This document shows positions 16,691-26,376 of a stretch of 64,000 nt of DNA, piece after piece. A program made the translations under genes and the position numbers. The DNA is from an uncultured Clostridia bacterium (GTDB lineage Bacteria; Bacillota; Clostridia; Lachnospirales; CAG-274), in contig CATLIG010000004.1 in NCBI GenBank assembly GCA_949948985.1, forward strand, positions 47,836 through 111,835, written 5' to 3'. A model generated the notes under the pieces. That model made no database searches. It had not been told where the DNA came from and was given only the letters and a program-made list of their open reading frames with translations. Position 1 is the first letter of the stretch, and every line of letters starts with the position of its first letter.

Positions 16691-18511
16691 TTATGAATTA
16701 ATTTGTTCAATATATTTTGATAAATGTTTTCCCAAAATACCCGCTACAATAGTTAAAGTCTCAACTTCACTCTGAATCCATAATCTCTGAGAATTATAAT
16801 CAGCAAAGCCAATATATCCAATATTTCTTCCCTCATTAATAATAAGACACTCCAAAAGACTTTTTGAGCCTAAAAATCTCATATAATCGTTAAAAGGATA
16901 ATCAAGCTTTTCAGTATCCGAGCAGTAGAAAATATCTTCCCTATTAAAATAAGATAAATAATTAAATTCATCTATTCCTGTATTAAGGGGTATTTCTTTC
17001 ATTCCATCATTTATTCTTTTAACACCTTTATTACACCATTGAAAATATTCATACGCAAATTTGTTTTCTTTTTCAATACAGTAAATATACACTGTACTTG
17101 GATTAAACTTATTGCCAAGAACTTCAATAACTTGTTTAATAGCTTCTTTTATATCAGTTTCCGTTTCAAAAATACTGTTCGCTTTCTTTTTAATATATCC
17201 AGTAATTCCTTTTACTGAATTACTGTTTTCTGAACTTTCCTCATAATAACTATATTCATCAAAAATTGTAAATCCGTCTTTACCATTTTGTTTTGTTTCA
17301 TATAAAGCAAGGTCAGCGTTTTTAAATAATTCTTTATAAAGAACCCTTTCTTTAATAATAACAGCAATACCAACGCTTATTGATATTTTACTCAAAGTAA
17401 CTTCATTTTCGTATAAAGACCTTACTTTTTGGCACATTTTTTCCGCTTTCTCACGAACATCGTTTTCACTGCTAACTTTGTTCATAAATACTAAAAACTC
17501 ATCTCCGCCTATACGTCCGATAATATCTGTTTCTCTGAAAATACTTTTAAATATCTTAGAAACATCAATTAATACAGCATCTCCCAGTAAATGTCCATAA
17601 GTATCATTAACTCCCTTAAAATTATCAACATCAATAATCATAAGCGCATAACTTTCAGAACCGTAATTTGACTCAAGTATTTCACCAACCATTTTTTCAG
17701 TTGCCGACTTATTATAAAGTTTTGTAAGACCGTCAATTTGAGATTTTTCAATAAGCTGATTTTTTTCAGTTTTTTGTTTATTTATATTACATAATCTTCC
17801 AATAATATTTTGTTTATCATTATCATCAATAATTTTGTAGATAAGACTAAACCATTCAAATTTCCCATCTCTGTTTCTAAGTCTTATTTCAAGCTCTTTT
17901 CTTTTTAAATCTTTGGATGCCTCGTCAAAACTTATAAGAATTTTTTTAATATCATCTTTATGTAATGAAACACAGTTTTTAATATTTTTCTTAAAATCGT
18001 TTATAATAGACTCTCTTCCAAAAACCTCAAAATAATTTCTGCTAAATTCAATAATGTCATTCTCAATTTTATATTTAAAAACAATATCATCTGTAATAAA
18101 TGAAATATACCTATAACAATCCCATCTGAAAATATCTTCATACATCTTATTGAATGAAGTTCCCGTATACATAATAATACAATTAAATACTTTTATATTA
18201 TTTTCAAATTTAACAATCGCGTTCAATTTAACATTATTAATTGTATTATCTTTTCTTTCAAGACCAAAATCAAAATAACCTGTTTCTCCCTCATCAGAAG
18301 ATAAAAATTTTTTAAATTTTTTCAAATCGTCCTCATAAATAAGTTCTTTAAAACTATTATTTTTTATCTCTATAAATTCTTTTTCCGAATATCCCAAAAA
18401 AGAATAAAATAAATCGCTTGCGAAAATAATCGTCATGTTATCATCACAAAGAAATTTAATCATGCAAACAGGAAAATCATTTATACATATTTTATTTTTA
18501 TCATTAGTCAT
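16691..18511 (-). CDS. PAS-PAS-GGDEF-GAF diguanylate cyclase
   Basis: The 606-aa soluble protein has two PAS-like domains (about 10-120 and 140-250), an intact GGDEF domain (about 260-420) and a C-terminal GAF-like domain (about 440-600). The signature GGDEF is at 335-339. RETD, five residues upstream at 326-329, is the product-inhibition site. It should make c-di-GMP from two GTP, controlled by signals bound to PAS or GAF. The start is taken at ATG 18511 after AGGTG; a TTG at 18532 is upstream of that site. It lies next to an EAL phosphodiesterase, so the pair may set a local c-di-GMP level. Confidence 0.92.
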   Translation of the reverse strand: MTNDKNKICINDFPVCMIKFLCDDNMTIIFASDLFYSFLGYSEKEFIEIKNNSFKELIYEDDLKKFKKFLSSDEGETGYFDFGLERKDNTINNVKLNAIVKFENNIKVFNCIIMYTGTSFNKMYEDIFRWDCYRYISFITDDIVFKYKIENDIIEFSRNYFEVFGRESIINDFKKNIKNCVSLHKDDIKKILISFDEASKDLKRKELEIRLRNRDGKFEWFSLIYKIIDDNDKQNIIGRLCNINKQKTEKNQLIEKSQIDGLTKLYNKSATEKMVGEILESNYGSESYALMIIDVDNFKGVNDTYGHLLGDAVLIDVSKIFKSIFRETDIIGRIGGDEFLVFMNKVSSENDVREKAEKMCQKVRSLYENEVTLSKISISVGIAVIIKERVLYKELFKNADLALYETKQNGKDGFTIFDEYSYYEESSENSNSVKGITGYIKKKANSIFETETDIKEAIKQVIEVLGNKFNPSTVYIYCIEKENKFAYEYFQWCNKGVKRINDGMKEIPLNTGIDEFNYLSYFNREDIFYCSDTEKLDYPFNDYMRFLGSKSLLECLIINEGRNIGYIGFADYNSQRLWIQSEVETLTIVAGILGKHLSKYIEQINS

Positions 18512-18708
18512 ATCATCACCTACCAAAAACAAAACAGATGTATAAAATAAAAATTTTACATAGCCTTATAAAATCAAAAACACACCTATTAATAATAATA
18601 AACATTTTTTTATATAAAGTCAATTATTTATACAAAATTTTTTTAAAATTTTTAAAAAGTCGGTTAAATACAACTGTCTAACTCTATAAAGATTTGTAAG
18701 ATTTTCAA

Positions 18709-18785
18709 ACAAACCAATAAAATAATTCTTTAAATATATCGCATGTTAATGTATTATTTTTCTATAAATGTAAATTTTATTGTAA
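18709..18785. repeat. Family A repeat, diverged copy
   Basis: AAACCAATAAAATAATTCTT, then TAAATATATCGCAT and a TTTTATTGT end. It fills part of the AT-rich gap between comF and the PAS-GGDEF-GAF gene. Confidence 0.55.
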
Positions 18786-18793
18786 TAACCATA

Positions 18794-19486
18794 TCAACAA
18801 ATATCATTCGTTGAAGATAATGTAAAATAATATATTTCTTGAACACCAATAGACTGAATAGTCTTCCTGCATTCATTAATTGTCGCTCCTGTTGTATAAA
18901 TATCATCAATTATAATAATGCTCTTTCCTATTAATTTTTCTTTATTTACAATCATAAAAGCATCTTTTAAATTTTCAATTCTCTCTTCCTTGTTAAGTCC
19001 AAATTGTACAATAGTATTCTTTTTTCTTACCAAAGAATTATAATCAACGGGAATTCCTAAAACACGTGAAAACTCCTTCGCCAAAATATCAGATTGATTA
19101 AAACCTCTTTTACGTCTTCTTTTTTTATGTATAGGGACAGGAATAATCAAATCAGCGGAGAAAAGATTTTGTTTCATAAAAAACTCACCCATTTTAATGC
19201 CTAAAACTTTAGCATAATAACCGCAGTCATCATATTTAAAAGCGTGAATAAGCTTTCTGATATTTTCTGTATATAAAAACATAGAAAATCCTTTATTTTT
19301 TTCAAAATTATTTTCACATATCTCTCTGTCAAATATATAAAAATCACCAATACAATATCTGCATATAGCAAAATCCAATGTATCATAAATGATTTTATTG
19401 CAAACAATACATTTATCAGGATACGCGAAATTCAGAATTTTGTTGATAACATATAAAAACTGTCCTTTAATTGTTTTATTAACCAT
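18794..19486 (-). CDS. comF: ComF-family phosphoribosyltransferase-like protein
   Basis: An N-terminal zinc ribbon (CIVC near residues 26-29 and CRYC near 42-45) precedes a type I phosphoribosyltransferase fold. That fold has PVPIHKKRRRKRGFNQS and the PRPP-binding motif IIIIDDIYTTGAT. At 230 aa it is the normal length. ComF acts in uptake of single-stranded DNA during competence in Bacillus and related systems; in clostridia the role is less certain. It appears to be a single-gene unit between a family A repeat and a diverged one. Confidence 0.92.
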   Translation of the reverse strand: MVNKTIKGQFLYVINKILNFAYPDKCIVCNKIIYDTLDFAICRYCIGDFYIFDREICENNFEKNKGFSMFLYTENIRKLIHAFKYDDCGYYAKVLGIKMGEFFMKQNLFSADLIIPVPIHKKRRRKRGFNQSDILAKEFSRVLGIPVDYNSLVRKKNTIVQFGLNKEERIENLKDAFMIVNKEKLIGKSIIIIDDIYTTGATINECRKTIQSIGVQEIYYFTLSSTNDIC

Positions 19487-19502
19487 ATTGATTCCCCATT
19501 AC

Positions 19503-19598
19503 AGCAATACATAAAATTTTCTACAAGAAAACAATAACAAAATCCTTAATATATCATCTTTATTAAAATTTGATTATTATTGTTTCACTACAATTAGC
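19503..19598. repeat. Family A intergenic palindromic repeat, copy 7
   Basis: ACATAAAATTTTCTACAAG, then AAAACAATAACAAAATCCTT, AATATATCAT and the right arm TGATTATTATTGTTTCACTA. It lies between rplQ and comF. Confidence 0.75.
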
Positions 19599-19611
19599 AT
19601 ACATAATAAAG

Positions 19612-19642
19612 AAAACCCCGTTGAAACGAAATCCAACAGGGG
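19612..19642 (-). terminator. Terminator of the S10-spc-alpha ribosomal cluster
   Basis: CCCCTGTTG pairs with CAACGGGG (one bulge) and is followed by TTTTC on the minus strand, about 55 bp after the rplQ stop. Confidence 0.85.
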
Positions 19643-19695
19643 TATATAAAAAATAATCTCATTTACTAAGCTTAAAGAAATAATTATATAATTTC

Positions 19696-20232
19696 TTATA
19701 CAAGCTCAATAATAACTTCTTCAGCGCCATCACCGCGTCTTGCGCCAAGTTTTATTATACGAGTATAACCACCATTTCTGTCAACATATTTAGGAGCGAT
19801 CTCCTCAAACATTTTTTTAGCCATGTCAACAGATTTAGTATTAGCTCTTTTCTTTCTTCCGTCAGCGGGAACCTCAGTTACAGGATAAAGTACGCTAAGA
19901 ATCTTTCTTCTGGCATTCAAACGTGAAGGGTTATCCTTTTTAATAGTTTTTTCAACCTCATCAAAAACAGTAACTCTTTTGCCATTGACATTTTCTTTAA
20001 TTCTTTTGCCGTTAGAATCTTTTTTAGCAACCTTAGCAGTAACAGTAACTTCTGTAAAATTATCTTTTTCTTTTACTGCGAGAGTAATCAATTTTTCAGC
20101 AATTCTTCTGATTTCCTTAGCTTTAGTCTCGGTAGTTTTAATTTTTCCATGATATAATAAATTAGTCACCTGATTACGAAGCAAAGCTTTACGCTGGCTT
20201 GTAGTACGACCAAGTTTTCTGTATCCGGCCAT
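19696..20232 (-). CDS. rplQ: Ribosomal protein L17 with an internal insertion
   Basis: The N-terminus ([20 protein letters not shown]) and the C-terminus ([19 protein letters not shown]) are typical L17. The total of 178 aa is about 50-60 residues longer than the 112-130 aa common in bacteria. The extra block, rich in Lys, Val and Asn, lies around residues 60-120. Long L17 forms occur in some Clostridia. It is the last gene of the ribosomal cluster. Confidence 0.97.
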   Translation of the reverse strand: MAGYRKLGRTTSQRKALLRNQVTNLLYHGKIKTTETKAKEIRRIAEKLITLAVKEKDNFTEVTVTAKVAKKDSNGKRIKENVNGKRVTVFDEVEKTIKKDNPSRLNARRKILSVLYPVTEVPADGRKKRANTKSVDMAKKMFEEIAPKYVDRNGGYTRIIKLGARRGDGAEEVIIELV

Positions 20233-20256
20233 TACTAAACCTCCTTAAAATTAATA

Positions 20257-21216
20257 TCAATCATCGTTAGGACTTAAAGAAAGTCCCAGTTCGTTCATTT
20301 TGTTAAGCACTTCTTCTAAAGACTTACGTCCTAAATTACGCACTTTCATCATATCTTCTTCGGTTTTGTTAGCAAGATCCTCAACTGTATTAATACCCGC
20401 ACGTTTAAGACAGTTGTAAGAACGGACAGAAAGGTCAAGCTCTTCAATACTAAGTTCAAGAACCTGAGTTTTCTTGTCTTCCTCTTTCTGTACCATAATT
20501 TCGGTATTCATAGCAGCATCGGATAAATTAACAAATAAGTTCAAATGTTCATTAAGAATTTTAGCACCCAAACTCACTGCATCTTCAGGAGTAATAGTTC
20601 CGTTTGTCCAAACTTCAAAAGTAAGCTTATCATAATCGGTAATATTACCGACACGTGTGTCCTCAACAAGAAAATTCACCCTGCGAACAGGTGTATAAAG
20701 CGAATCTACAGGAATCATTCTGATAGGCTGGTCCGGCTTTTTATTTTTTGAAGCTTCTTTGTATCCTCTTCCTCTTGTAATAGTTATTTCAATAAATAAT
20801 TTACTGTTAGGACCGCCGCTTAAAGTAGCGATATGAAGCTCCGGATTAAGAATTTCAATGTCAGCGTCAACTTTTATGTCACCGGCAGTAATTTCACCTT
20901 CACCGACAAAATCAATATAAGCCATTTTAGGTTCATAATTATCACTGTTGTTCTTTATAGCAAGATTTTTAAGATTTAAAATAATTTCTGTAACATCTTC
21001 TTTAACTCCCGGAATTGTGCTGAATTCATGTAAAACACCTTCAATTTTCACATTACTTACAGCCTGACCGGGCAAAGAAGAAAGCAAAATTCTTCTCAAA
21101 GAATTACCTAAAGTAGTTCCATAACCTCTTTCTAAAGGCTCAACAACAAATTTACCATATTTTCCGTCCTGTGATTTCTCAGCAATATCAATGCGAGGCT
21201 TTTCAAATTCAAACAC
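20257..21216 (-). CDS. rpoA: RNA polymerase alpha subunit
   Basis: The 319-aa protein has the assembly domain ([19 protein letters not shown] near 33-51) and the C-terminal domain with [20 protein letters not shown] and [11 protein letters not shown]. It dimerises to assemble RNA polymerase, and its C-terminal domain contacts UP elements and activators. It sits between rpsD and rplQ, as in most bacteria. Confidence 0.99.
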   Translation of the reverse strand: MFEFEKPRIDIAEKSQDGKYGKFVVEPLERGYGTTLGNSLRRILLSSLPGQAVSNVKIEGVLHEFSTIPGVKEDVTEIILNLKNLAIKNNSDNYEPKMAYIDFVGEGEITAGDIKVDADIEILNPELHIATLSGGPNSKLFIEITITRGRGYKEASKNKKPDQPIRMIPVDSLYTPVRRVNFLVEDTRVGNITDYDKLTFEVWTNGTITPEDAVSLGAKILNEHLNLFVNLSDAAMNTEIMVQKEEDKKTQVLELSIEELDLSVRSYNCLKRAGINTVEDLANKTEEDMMKVRNLGRKSLEEVLNKMNELGLSLSPNDD

Positions 21217-21275
21217 TCATTCGAACCCCCTTATAAATTAACATAAATATTATAGATATAGAATTTTATCGCGAA

Positions 21276-21302
21276 TCCGACGGAGCTTACGCTCCAATCG
21301 GA
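21276..21302 (-). other. Stem-loop between rpsD and rpoA
   Basis: TCCGA and GGAGC pair with GCTCC and TCGGA around a 4-nt loop, with a small internal bulge. There is no T-tract, so it is more likely an RNA processing or stability element, or a protein-binding site, than a terminator. Confidence 0.6.
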
Positions 21303-21313
21303 TAAATAAATTA

Positions 21314-21904
21314 TTATTTAGAGTACAACTCGACAATAAGTGTTTCATTAACAGGATATTCAATTTGTTCTCTTGTAGGAAGAGAATTAACAGTACCTTT
21401 AAGATTGTCTTGGTCAGCGTTAAGCCATTGAGGAACAATTCTTGATGATGTCACATCAAGAACATCTTTAAATCTTTGTAAACTTTTTTTACTTTCTTTA
21501 ACTTCAATAACATCCCCAACTTTAACCTGATAAGAAGGAATATTTACCTTTTTACCGTTAACAACAATAAGATTGTGGCGTACAATCTGTCTTGCTTCTT
21601 TTCTTGTACGTCCATATCCAAGTCTGTATACGGCATTGTCAAGTCTTAATTCAAGAAGCATAAGAAGATTTTCGCCGGCAATTCCCTGCATATTAGCGGC
21701 CTTTTTATAGTAAATTCTAAATTGTTTTTCCAAAACCCCATAAATAAATTTTACTTTTTGCTTTTCTTTTAATTGTAAACCGTACTCGCTTAATTTTCTC
21801 ATTGTTCTTTTTCTTCTGCTTGGTTTTTTAGAAACGCCGAGTACAGCCGGTTCAATACCAAGGTATCTGCATCTTTTAAGAACAGGACCTATTTCTCTAG
21901 CCAT
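21314..21904 (-). CDS. rpsD: Ribosomal protein S4
   Basis: At 196 aa it has the S4 RNA-binding domain (LELRLDNAVYRLGYGRTR...VNIPSYQVKVGDVIEV). Zinc-coordinating cysteines are absent apart from a single Cys near residue 12, so it is a C-minus form. It binds 16S rRNA early in 30S assembly and often autoregulates. It lies between rpsK and rpoA. Confidence 0.98.
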   Translation of the reverse strand: MAREIGPVLKRCRYLGIEPAVLGVSKKPSRRKRTMRKLSEYGLQLKEKQKVKFIYGVLEKQFRIYYKKAANMQGIAGENLLMLLELRLDNAVYRLGYGRTRKEARQIVRHNLIVVNGKKVNIPSYQVKVGDVIEVKESKKSLQRFKDVLDVTSSRIVPQWLNADQDNLKGTVNSLPTREQIEYPVNETLIVELYSK

Positions 21905-21934
21905 TTAAAAACGCACCTCCATATATATTAAAAA

Positions 21935-22336
21935 TTAAACTCTTCTACGTTTAGGCGGTCTGCATCCATTGTGAGGAACAGGAGTAACATCTTTTATCAT
22001 AGTAACGTCAAGACCTGCCGCCTGTAAAGCACGAATAGCCGCCTCGCGTCCGCTTCCCGGACCTTTTACAAAAACCTCTACAGTTTTAAGACCATACTCT
22101 TTAGCTGCATTTGCCGCGGTCTCAGCAGCCATCTGAGCGGCATAAGGAGTAGATTTTCTTGATCCTCTGAAACCCAATCCTCCTGCGCTTGCCCATGAAA
22201 GAGCGTTTCCTGCCGCGTCTGTAATAGTAACGATAGTATTGTTAAAAGTAGATTTTATATGAGCCTGACCACGGTCAACGACTTTTCTGTCGCGGCGTCT
22301 GCGGCCTGTAGCTTTTTTAACTGCTTTCTTAGCCAT
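21935..22336 (-). CDS. rpsK: Ribosomal protein S11
   Basis: The 133-aa protein ends with the diagnostic [20 protein letters not shown] and holds [20 protein letters not shown]. It lines the 30S platform near the mRNA exit. It is 23 bp downstream of rpsM. Confidence 0.99.
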   Translation of the reverse strand: MAKKAVKKATGRRRRDRKVVDRGQAHIKSTFNNTIVTITDAAGNALSWASAGGLGFRGSRKSTPYAAQMAAETAANAAKEYGLKTVEVFVKGPGSGREAAIRALQAAGLDVTMIKDVTPVPHNGCRPPKRRRV

Positions 22337-22359
22337 TTAATTAGAACCTCCCTGAAAAA

Positions 22360-22728
22360 TTATTTTTTCTTATTAGCAACAGTTCTTCTCGGACCTTTTC
22401 TTGTACGAGCGTTTGTTTTGGTTTTCTGACCTCTTACCGGAAGTCCTCTTCTGTGACGGATACCTCTGTAGCATCCAATTTCCATAAGACGTTTTATATT
22501 AAGCGCGATCTCTCTTCTGAGATCACCTTCAACAGTCTGAGACTTGTCAATAACCTCACGAATTCTTGCGACTTCATCATCAGATAAATCTCTCACTCTT
22601 GTATCAGGATTTACGCCAGCTTCCTTTAAAATTCTGTTTGAGCTTGGGCGACCAATACCATATACATAAGTAAGACCTATTTCCACACGTTTTTCTCTTG
22701 GTAAATCTACACCGGCAATACGAGCCAT
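22360..22728 (-). CDS. rpsM: Ribosomal protein S13
   Basis: The 122-aa protein starts [20 protein letters not shown] and contains [16 protein letters not shown] and [14 protein letters not shown]. It contacts the P-site tRNA and the A-site finger. A 119-bp gap with a possible GCAGGA/TCCTTGC hairpin separates it from rpmJ. Confidence 0.99.
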   Translation of the reverse strand: MARIAGVDLPREKRVEIGLTYVYGIGRPSSNRILKEAGVNPDTRVRDLSDDEVARIREVIDKSQTVEGDLRREIALNIKRLMEIGCYRGIRHRRGLPVRGQKTKTNARTRKGPRRTVANKKK

Positions 22729-22847
22729 GTATCAATACACCTCCTGATAAAAATATAAATATTATAAACAAAAATTAATTACAATAAAAATTATCCTTTA
22801 GTGGTTTGCAAGGATTCCTGCCCCTCTAAAACCATATTTACGAAAAA

Positions 22848-22961
22848 TCAGCCTTGTTTTTGTTTGTGTTTTGGATTTTCACAAATAACTCTTATGCTTC
22901 CTTTTCTTTTAATAATTCTGCATTTTTCACACATAGGCTTAACAGATGGTCTAACTTTCAT
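22848..22961 (-). CDS. rpmJ: Ribosomal protein L36 (zinc form), 37 aa
   Basis: The 37-codon frame reads [20 protein letters not shown]..., with the four L36 zinc ligands (CEKC, then C and H in [10 protein letters not shown]). It has an AAAGGAGTAG site and lies between infA and rpmS/rpsM genes in the standard order. It binds 23S rRNA in the large subunit. Confidence 0.97.
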   Translation of the reverse strand: MKVRPSVKPMCEKCRIIKRKGSIRVICENPKHKQKQG

Positions 22962-22976
22962 TTAAAACTACTCCTT

Positions 22977-23195
22977 TCATTTATCTCTCCATTTAATTCT
23001 GCCTTTTGACAAATCATAAGGTGACATTTCAACCAATACTTTGTCTCCGGGAATAATTCTAATAAAATTCATACGAAGCTTACCTGATATATGGGCAAGA
23101 ATCTTATGCCCGTTTTCCAATTCAACCTGGAACATAGCATTTGGAAGTTTTTCAAGTACAGTACCTTCAACTTCAATAACATCATTTTTAGACAA
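22977..23195 (-). CDS. infA: Translation initiation factor IF-1
   Basis: The 72-aa OB-fold protein begins [20 protein letters not shown] and ends GRIKWRDK, typical of IF-1. It binds the 30S A site during initiation. It is 15 bp upstream of rpmJ. Confidence 0.98.
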   Translation of the reverse strand: MSKNDVIEVEGTVLEKLPNAMFQVELENGHKILAHISGKLRMNFIRIIPGDKVLVEMSPYDLSKGRIKWRDK

Positions 23196-23247
23196 GGTAA
23201 CAAACCCCCTTATTACTATTAATTATAAGTTTAATAAAGACTTATAA

Positions 23248-23505
23248 TCACAACTTATATGATTTCAAAGCTTTTCTGAAATCAGCATCGTTAAGATACG
23301 CTTTATCTTCAAGCTTTTGCTTGATATCTTCAATAACATCATTTACGATTTGGACGTGCATCATTTTCTTTTTTTTAGGTTTTTCGAGTTTTCTTAAATC
23401 CCCGTCAACCAGATAAAGATATTGCTCGTCAAAATCAACAATTATAAATGGCCGTCTTTTGTCACGTCCGCTTTTTGAATAAACAACTTGACCTTTACTG
23501 TACAA
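23248..23505 (-). CDS. KOW-domain RNA-binding protein
   Basis: The 85-aa protein starts MYSKGQVVYSKSGRDKRRPF, a KOW-type beta barrel like eukaryotic or archaeal L14e, followed by a basic linker and a short helical tail. Clostridia commonly carry such a gene between map and infA. A ribosome-associated RNA-binding role is inferred from the domain and context; the precise role is not known. Confidence 0.88.
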   Translation of the reverse strand: MYSKGQVVYSKSGRDKRRPFIIVDFDEQYLYLVDGDLRKLEKPKKKKMMHVQIVNDVIEDIKQKLEDKAYLNDADFRKALKSYKL

Positions 23506-23518
23506 TAAAACTCACCTC

Positions 23519-23600
23519 AACTATAACAAAACAATAAAATACTTTGCCTGCTTTGTAAAACTAAAAACAGAATTAAATAAATTATTTTGTTGTTTTGTCT
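23519..23600. repeat. Family A repeat, decayed copy inside the ribosomal cluster
   Basis: CTATAACAAAACAATAAAAT starts the left arm, and TTATTTTGTTGTTTTGTC resembles the right arm. It lies between map and the KOW gene, so it must be read through. Confidence 0.5.
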
Positions 23601-23618
23601 TCGCAATTTTATTAATTG

Positions 23619-24368
23619 CTAAACAAGAGTCAAAATTTCCGGCTCATCGTCAGTAATAAGTATAGTATTTTCATAATGAGCGGATAATCTTTTATCTTTT
23701 GTAACAACAGTCCATTTATCAGCCAAAACCTTGACCTTAAAATCACCGGCGTTAATCATAGGCTCAATGGCAAGAGTCATACCTTTACAAAGTCTTGGGC
23801 CGCGGCTGTTAGTTTTATAATTTGGAATTTGAGGAGCCTCGTGCATATCAGAGCCAATGCCATGGCCAACATATTCACGTACAACCGAAAAACTGTTTAA
23901 TTCAGCGTATTGCTGTATAGCTGCGGAAATCTGATGTAAATGATTACCTTCTTTTGCAAACTTTATACCTTCAAAAAAACTTTGTTTTGTAACCTCAATA
24001 AGTTTTTTTGCCTCATCAGAAACCTCACCGACAACAAAAGTTCTGGCAGCATCGCCATGAAAACCATTAATATAGGCTCCAACGTCAACACTGATAATAT
24101 CGCCGTTTTTAAGAGTTCTTCTTCCTGGAATACCATGAATAACTTCCTCATTTACCGATGCGCATATTGAAGCTGGGAACCCCCCATATCCTTTAAAAGA
24201 AGGAACAGCTCCTTTGCTTCTTATATAATCCTCGGCAATTTTATCAAGCTCTCCTGTGGAAATACCTGCATGAATTTTAGTTTCCAAAAGATTGAGAACT
24301 TCTCCGGTAATACGACCTGCGATTTTCATATATTCAATTTGTTTTTCATTTTTAATAGTAATAGCCAT
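23619..24368 (-). CDS. map: Methionine aminopeptidase type I
   Basis: The 249-aa pita-bread-fold enzyme holds the metal ligands in DVGAYINGFHGDAARTF, VGHGIGSDMHEAPQIPNY and the late LAIEPMI and ENTILI blocks. It removes the initiator Met from nascent proteins. It lacks the N-terminal SH3-binding zinc extension. It starts 5 bp after adk. Confidence 0.98.
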   Translation of the reverse strand: MAITIKNEKQIEYMKIAGRITGEVLNLLETKIHAGISTGELDKIAEDYIRSKGAVPSFKGYGGFPASICASVNEEVIHGIPGRRTLKNGDIISVDVGAYINGFHGDAARTFVVGEVSDEAKKLIEVTKQSFFEGIKFAKEGNHLHQISAAIQQYAELNSFSVVREYVGHGIGSDMHEAPQIPNYKTNSRGPRLCKGMTLAIEPMINAGDFKVKVLADKWTVVTKDKRLSAHYENTILITDDEPEILTLV

Positions 24369-24373
24369 AAACC

Positions 24374-25009
24374 TTACGCCTCTTCCAAAGATTTTATCAG
24401 ATAAGAAGTTATTTCGTCAATACCGCCTATTCCCGAAACTTTGAGAAGAATACCTTTTTCATCATAGTAATTTATAATAGGCGAGGTAGTTTCATGATAA
24501 ATTCTGAGTCTGTTTTTAACAGTTTCCTCCGCATCATCCTTGCGCTGAACAAGTTTTGAACCGCATTCATCGCAAATTCCCTCGGCTTTTGGAGGATTAT
24601 ATTTCACATGATACATCTGACCGCATTTTGAGCATCCTCTTCTGCCAGAAATACGTTCAACAATAATCTTATCATCAACATCAATAAGAACAACCTTATC
24701 GACCTCTCCGATAATATCAGTAAGTCCCTCGGCCTGACTTAAATTTCTTGGATACCCGTCAAGAATATAGCCGTTTTTGCAATCATCTCTTTCAATTCTT
24801 TCTGATAAAATTTTAGTCACAATTTCATCCGGAACAAGATGACCCGAATGCATAATATCAGCTACTTCCTTGCCAAGCTCTGTTTCAAGTTTAATCTGCT
24901 CTCTAAGCAAATCACCTGTTGAGATATGCGCAATGTTAAAATACTTTGATAATTTTTTTGCCTGAGTACCCTTTCCGGCACCCGGACAACCTATAAGTAT
25001 AAGTTTCAT
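24374..25009 (-). CDS. adk: Adenylate kinase with a zinc lid
   Basis: The 211-aa enzyme has the P-loop GCPGAGKGTQ at residues 7-16 and DGYPRNLSQAE in the NMP region. A long lid carries four cysteines (CSKC and CDEC), so the lid should bind zinc as in many Gram-positives. It interconverts ATP, AMP and ADP. A 101-bp spacer with a stem-loop separates it from secY. Confidence 0.98.
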   Translation of the reverse strand: MKLILIGCPGAGKGTQAKKLSKYFNIAHISTGDLLREQIKLETELGKEVADIMHSGHLVPDEIVTKILSERIERDDCKNGYILDGYPRNLSQAEGLTDIIGEVDKVVLIDVDDKIIVERISGRRGCSKCGQMYHVKYNPPKAEGICDECGSKLVQRKDDAEETVKNRLRIYHETTSPIINYYDEKGILLKVSGIGGIDEITSYLIKSLEEA

Positions 25010-25055
25010 AAAACATACTTCCTTTCAGGCTAAGCAAACCTAAAATATATTAAGA

Positions 25056-25099
25056 CCGGCATTTTGAGGAAGTCCCTTTATGGGACAACCCAAAAACCG
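25056..25099 (-). other. Stem-loop between secY and adk
   Basis: GTCCC/GGGAC, TTTTG/CAAAA and CGG/CCG form a tall, interrupted hairpin with no T-tract. It may be an RNA processing or attenuation site that tunes adk-map expression relative to the ribosomal genes. Confidence 0.6.
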
Positions 25100-25110
25100 T
25101 AAAAATCCAA

Positions 25111-26376
25111 TTAACTTAAAAATCCTTTATAATGACGCATAAGGAGCTGAGATTCAAGCTGTTTAACAATCTCAAGAGCAACACCTGTTACAATAAGAAG
25201 TGTAGTTCCTCCGAATCCAACATTAAGTCCTCCAAATACCCAACCTATGGCGACAGGAATAATAGCTATTATAGCGTAAAAACAAGCACCAATTAAAGAA
25301 ATCCTGTCAACAACATTCTGAATAAATTCAGAAGTAGGTTTACCCGGTCTTATACCGGGAATAAAACCTCCGCTTTTTCTCATATTTTCCGCAACCTCAA
25401 TAGGATTAAAAGCGAAAGAAGTATAAAAGAATGTAAAGCAGAAAATAAGAACAACATATATTACGGCTCCGATAGGATTTTGTATATCTAAAATTCTGAC
25501 AACATCGTCAAGCCATTGAATGTTAAACATATTTTTAATAGTCTGCGGAAACTGTAAAAGAGAAATGGCAAAAATAATAGACATAACACCCGCGATATTT
25601 ACTTTAATAGGTATAAAAGAGCTCTGACCGCCAAAAACAGTACGTCCTGCCATTTTTTTTGAATACTGAACAGGTATACGTCTTTCTCCGTCCTGAACAA
25701 GAATAACAAATCCTACTATAAAGACAAATATACATAAAATGAGTGCTACAATAACCCAGCCCATAGTGCCTGAATATTCTCCTGTAGTAGCGTAAGTGTA
25801 TAAAGTAACTACTCCGCTTGGAAGACCCGCAATAATATTAGCGAAAATAATAAATGAAGAACCGTTTCCAATTCCACATTCGGTAAGTTTTTCGCCAAGC
25901 CACATAATAAATATAGTTCCTGTAACCATAGTTACCAAAGCCGCAATCCATACAAACCAGCCAGGGTCAGTAAACATTGTTGTGTGAATTGTATAAATCT
26001 GACCTGCGCCTTGTAAAATGGCAAGAACAACAGCTAAAACCCTTGTAGCCTGATTAATTTTTTTGTGACCTTCTTCGCCCTCTTTTTTAAGCTGCTCTAA
26101 TTTTGGAATAGCAACTGTCAAAAGCTGCATAATGATAGAAGCGTTAATGTAAGGACCGATTCCCATTGCGAATATAGAGCCGGCAGAACCTCCTGTCAAT
26201 AACGTAAACAAACTCATATCATCGCTTCCGCTGACAGGATTTACAAGCTTATCCATTGAAACACCCGGAATAGGAATGTGTGTACCAAGTCTTACAATTA
26301 ATAATATAAACAGCATGTAAAACAACTTCATACGAAGATCTTTAACTTTCCACGCATTTTTAAATACAGAAAACAT
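25111..26376 (-). CDS. secY: Preprotein translocase subunit SecY
   Basis: The 421-aa protein has ten predicted membrane segments and the SecY signatures LGTHIPIPGV, GIGPYINASIIMQLL and GSSFIIFANI. It forms the protein-conducting channel with SecE and SecG. The start overlaps the rplO stop by one base (TAATG), so the two are translationally coupled. Confidence 0.98.
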   Translation of the reverse strand: MFSVFKNAWKVKDLRMKLFYMLFILLIVRLGTHIPIPGVSMDKLVNPVSGSDDMSLFTLLTGGSAGSIFAMGIGPYINASIIMQLLTVAIPKLEQLKKEGEEGHKKINQATRVLAVVLAILQGAGQIYTIHTTMFTDPGWFVWIAALVTMVTGTIFIMWLGEKLTECGIGNGSSFIIFANIIAGLPSGVVTLYTYATTGEYSGTMGWVIVALILCIFVFIVGFVILVQDGERRIPVQYSKKMAGRTVFGGQSSFIPIKVNIAGVMSIIFAISLLQFPQTIKNMFNIQWLDDVVRILDIQNPIGAVIYVVLIFCFTFFYTSFAFNPIEVAENMRKSGGFIPGIRPGKPTSEFIQNVVDRISLIGACFYAIIAIIPVAIGWVFGGLNVGFGGTTLLIVTGVALEIVKQLESQLLMRHYKGFLS

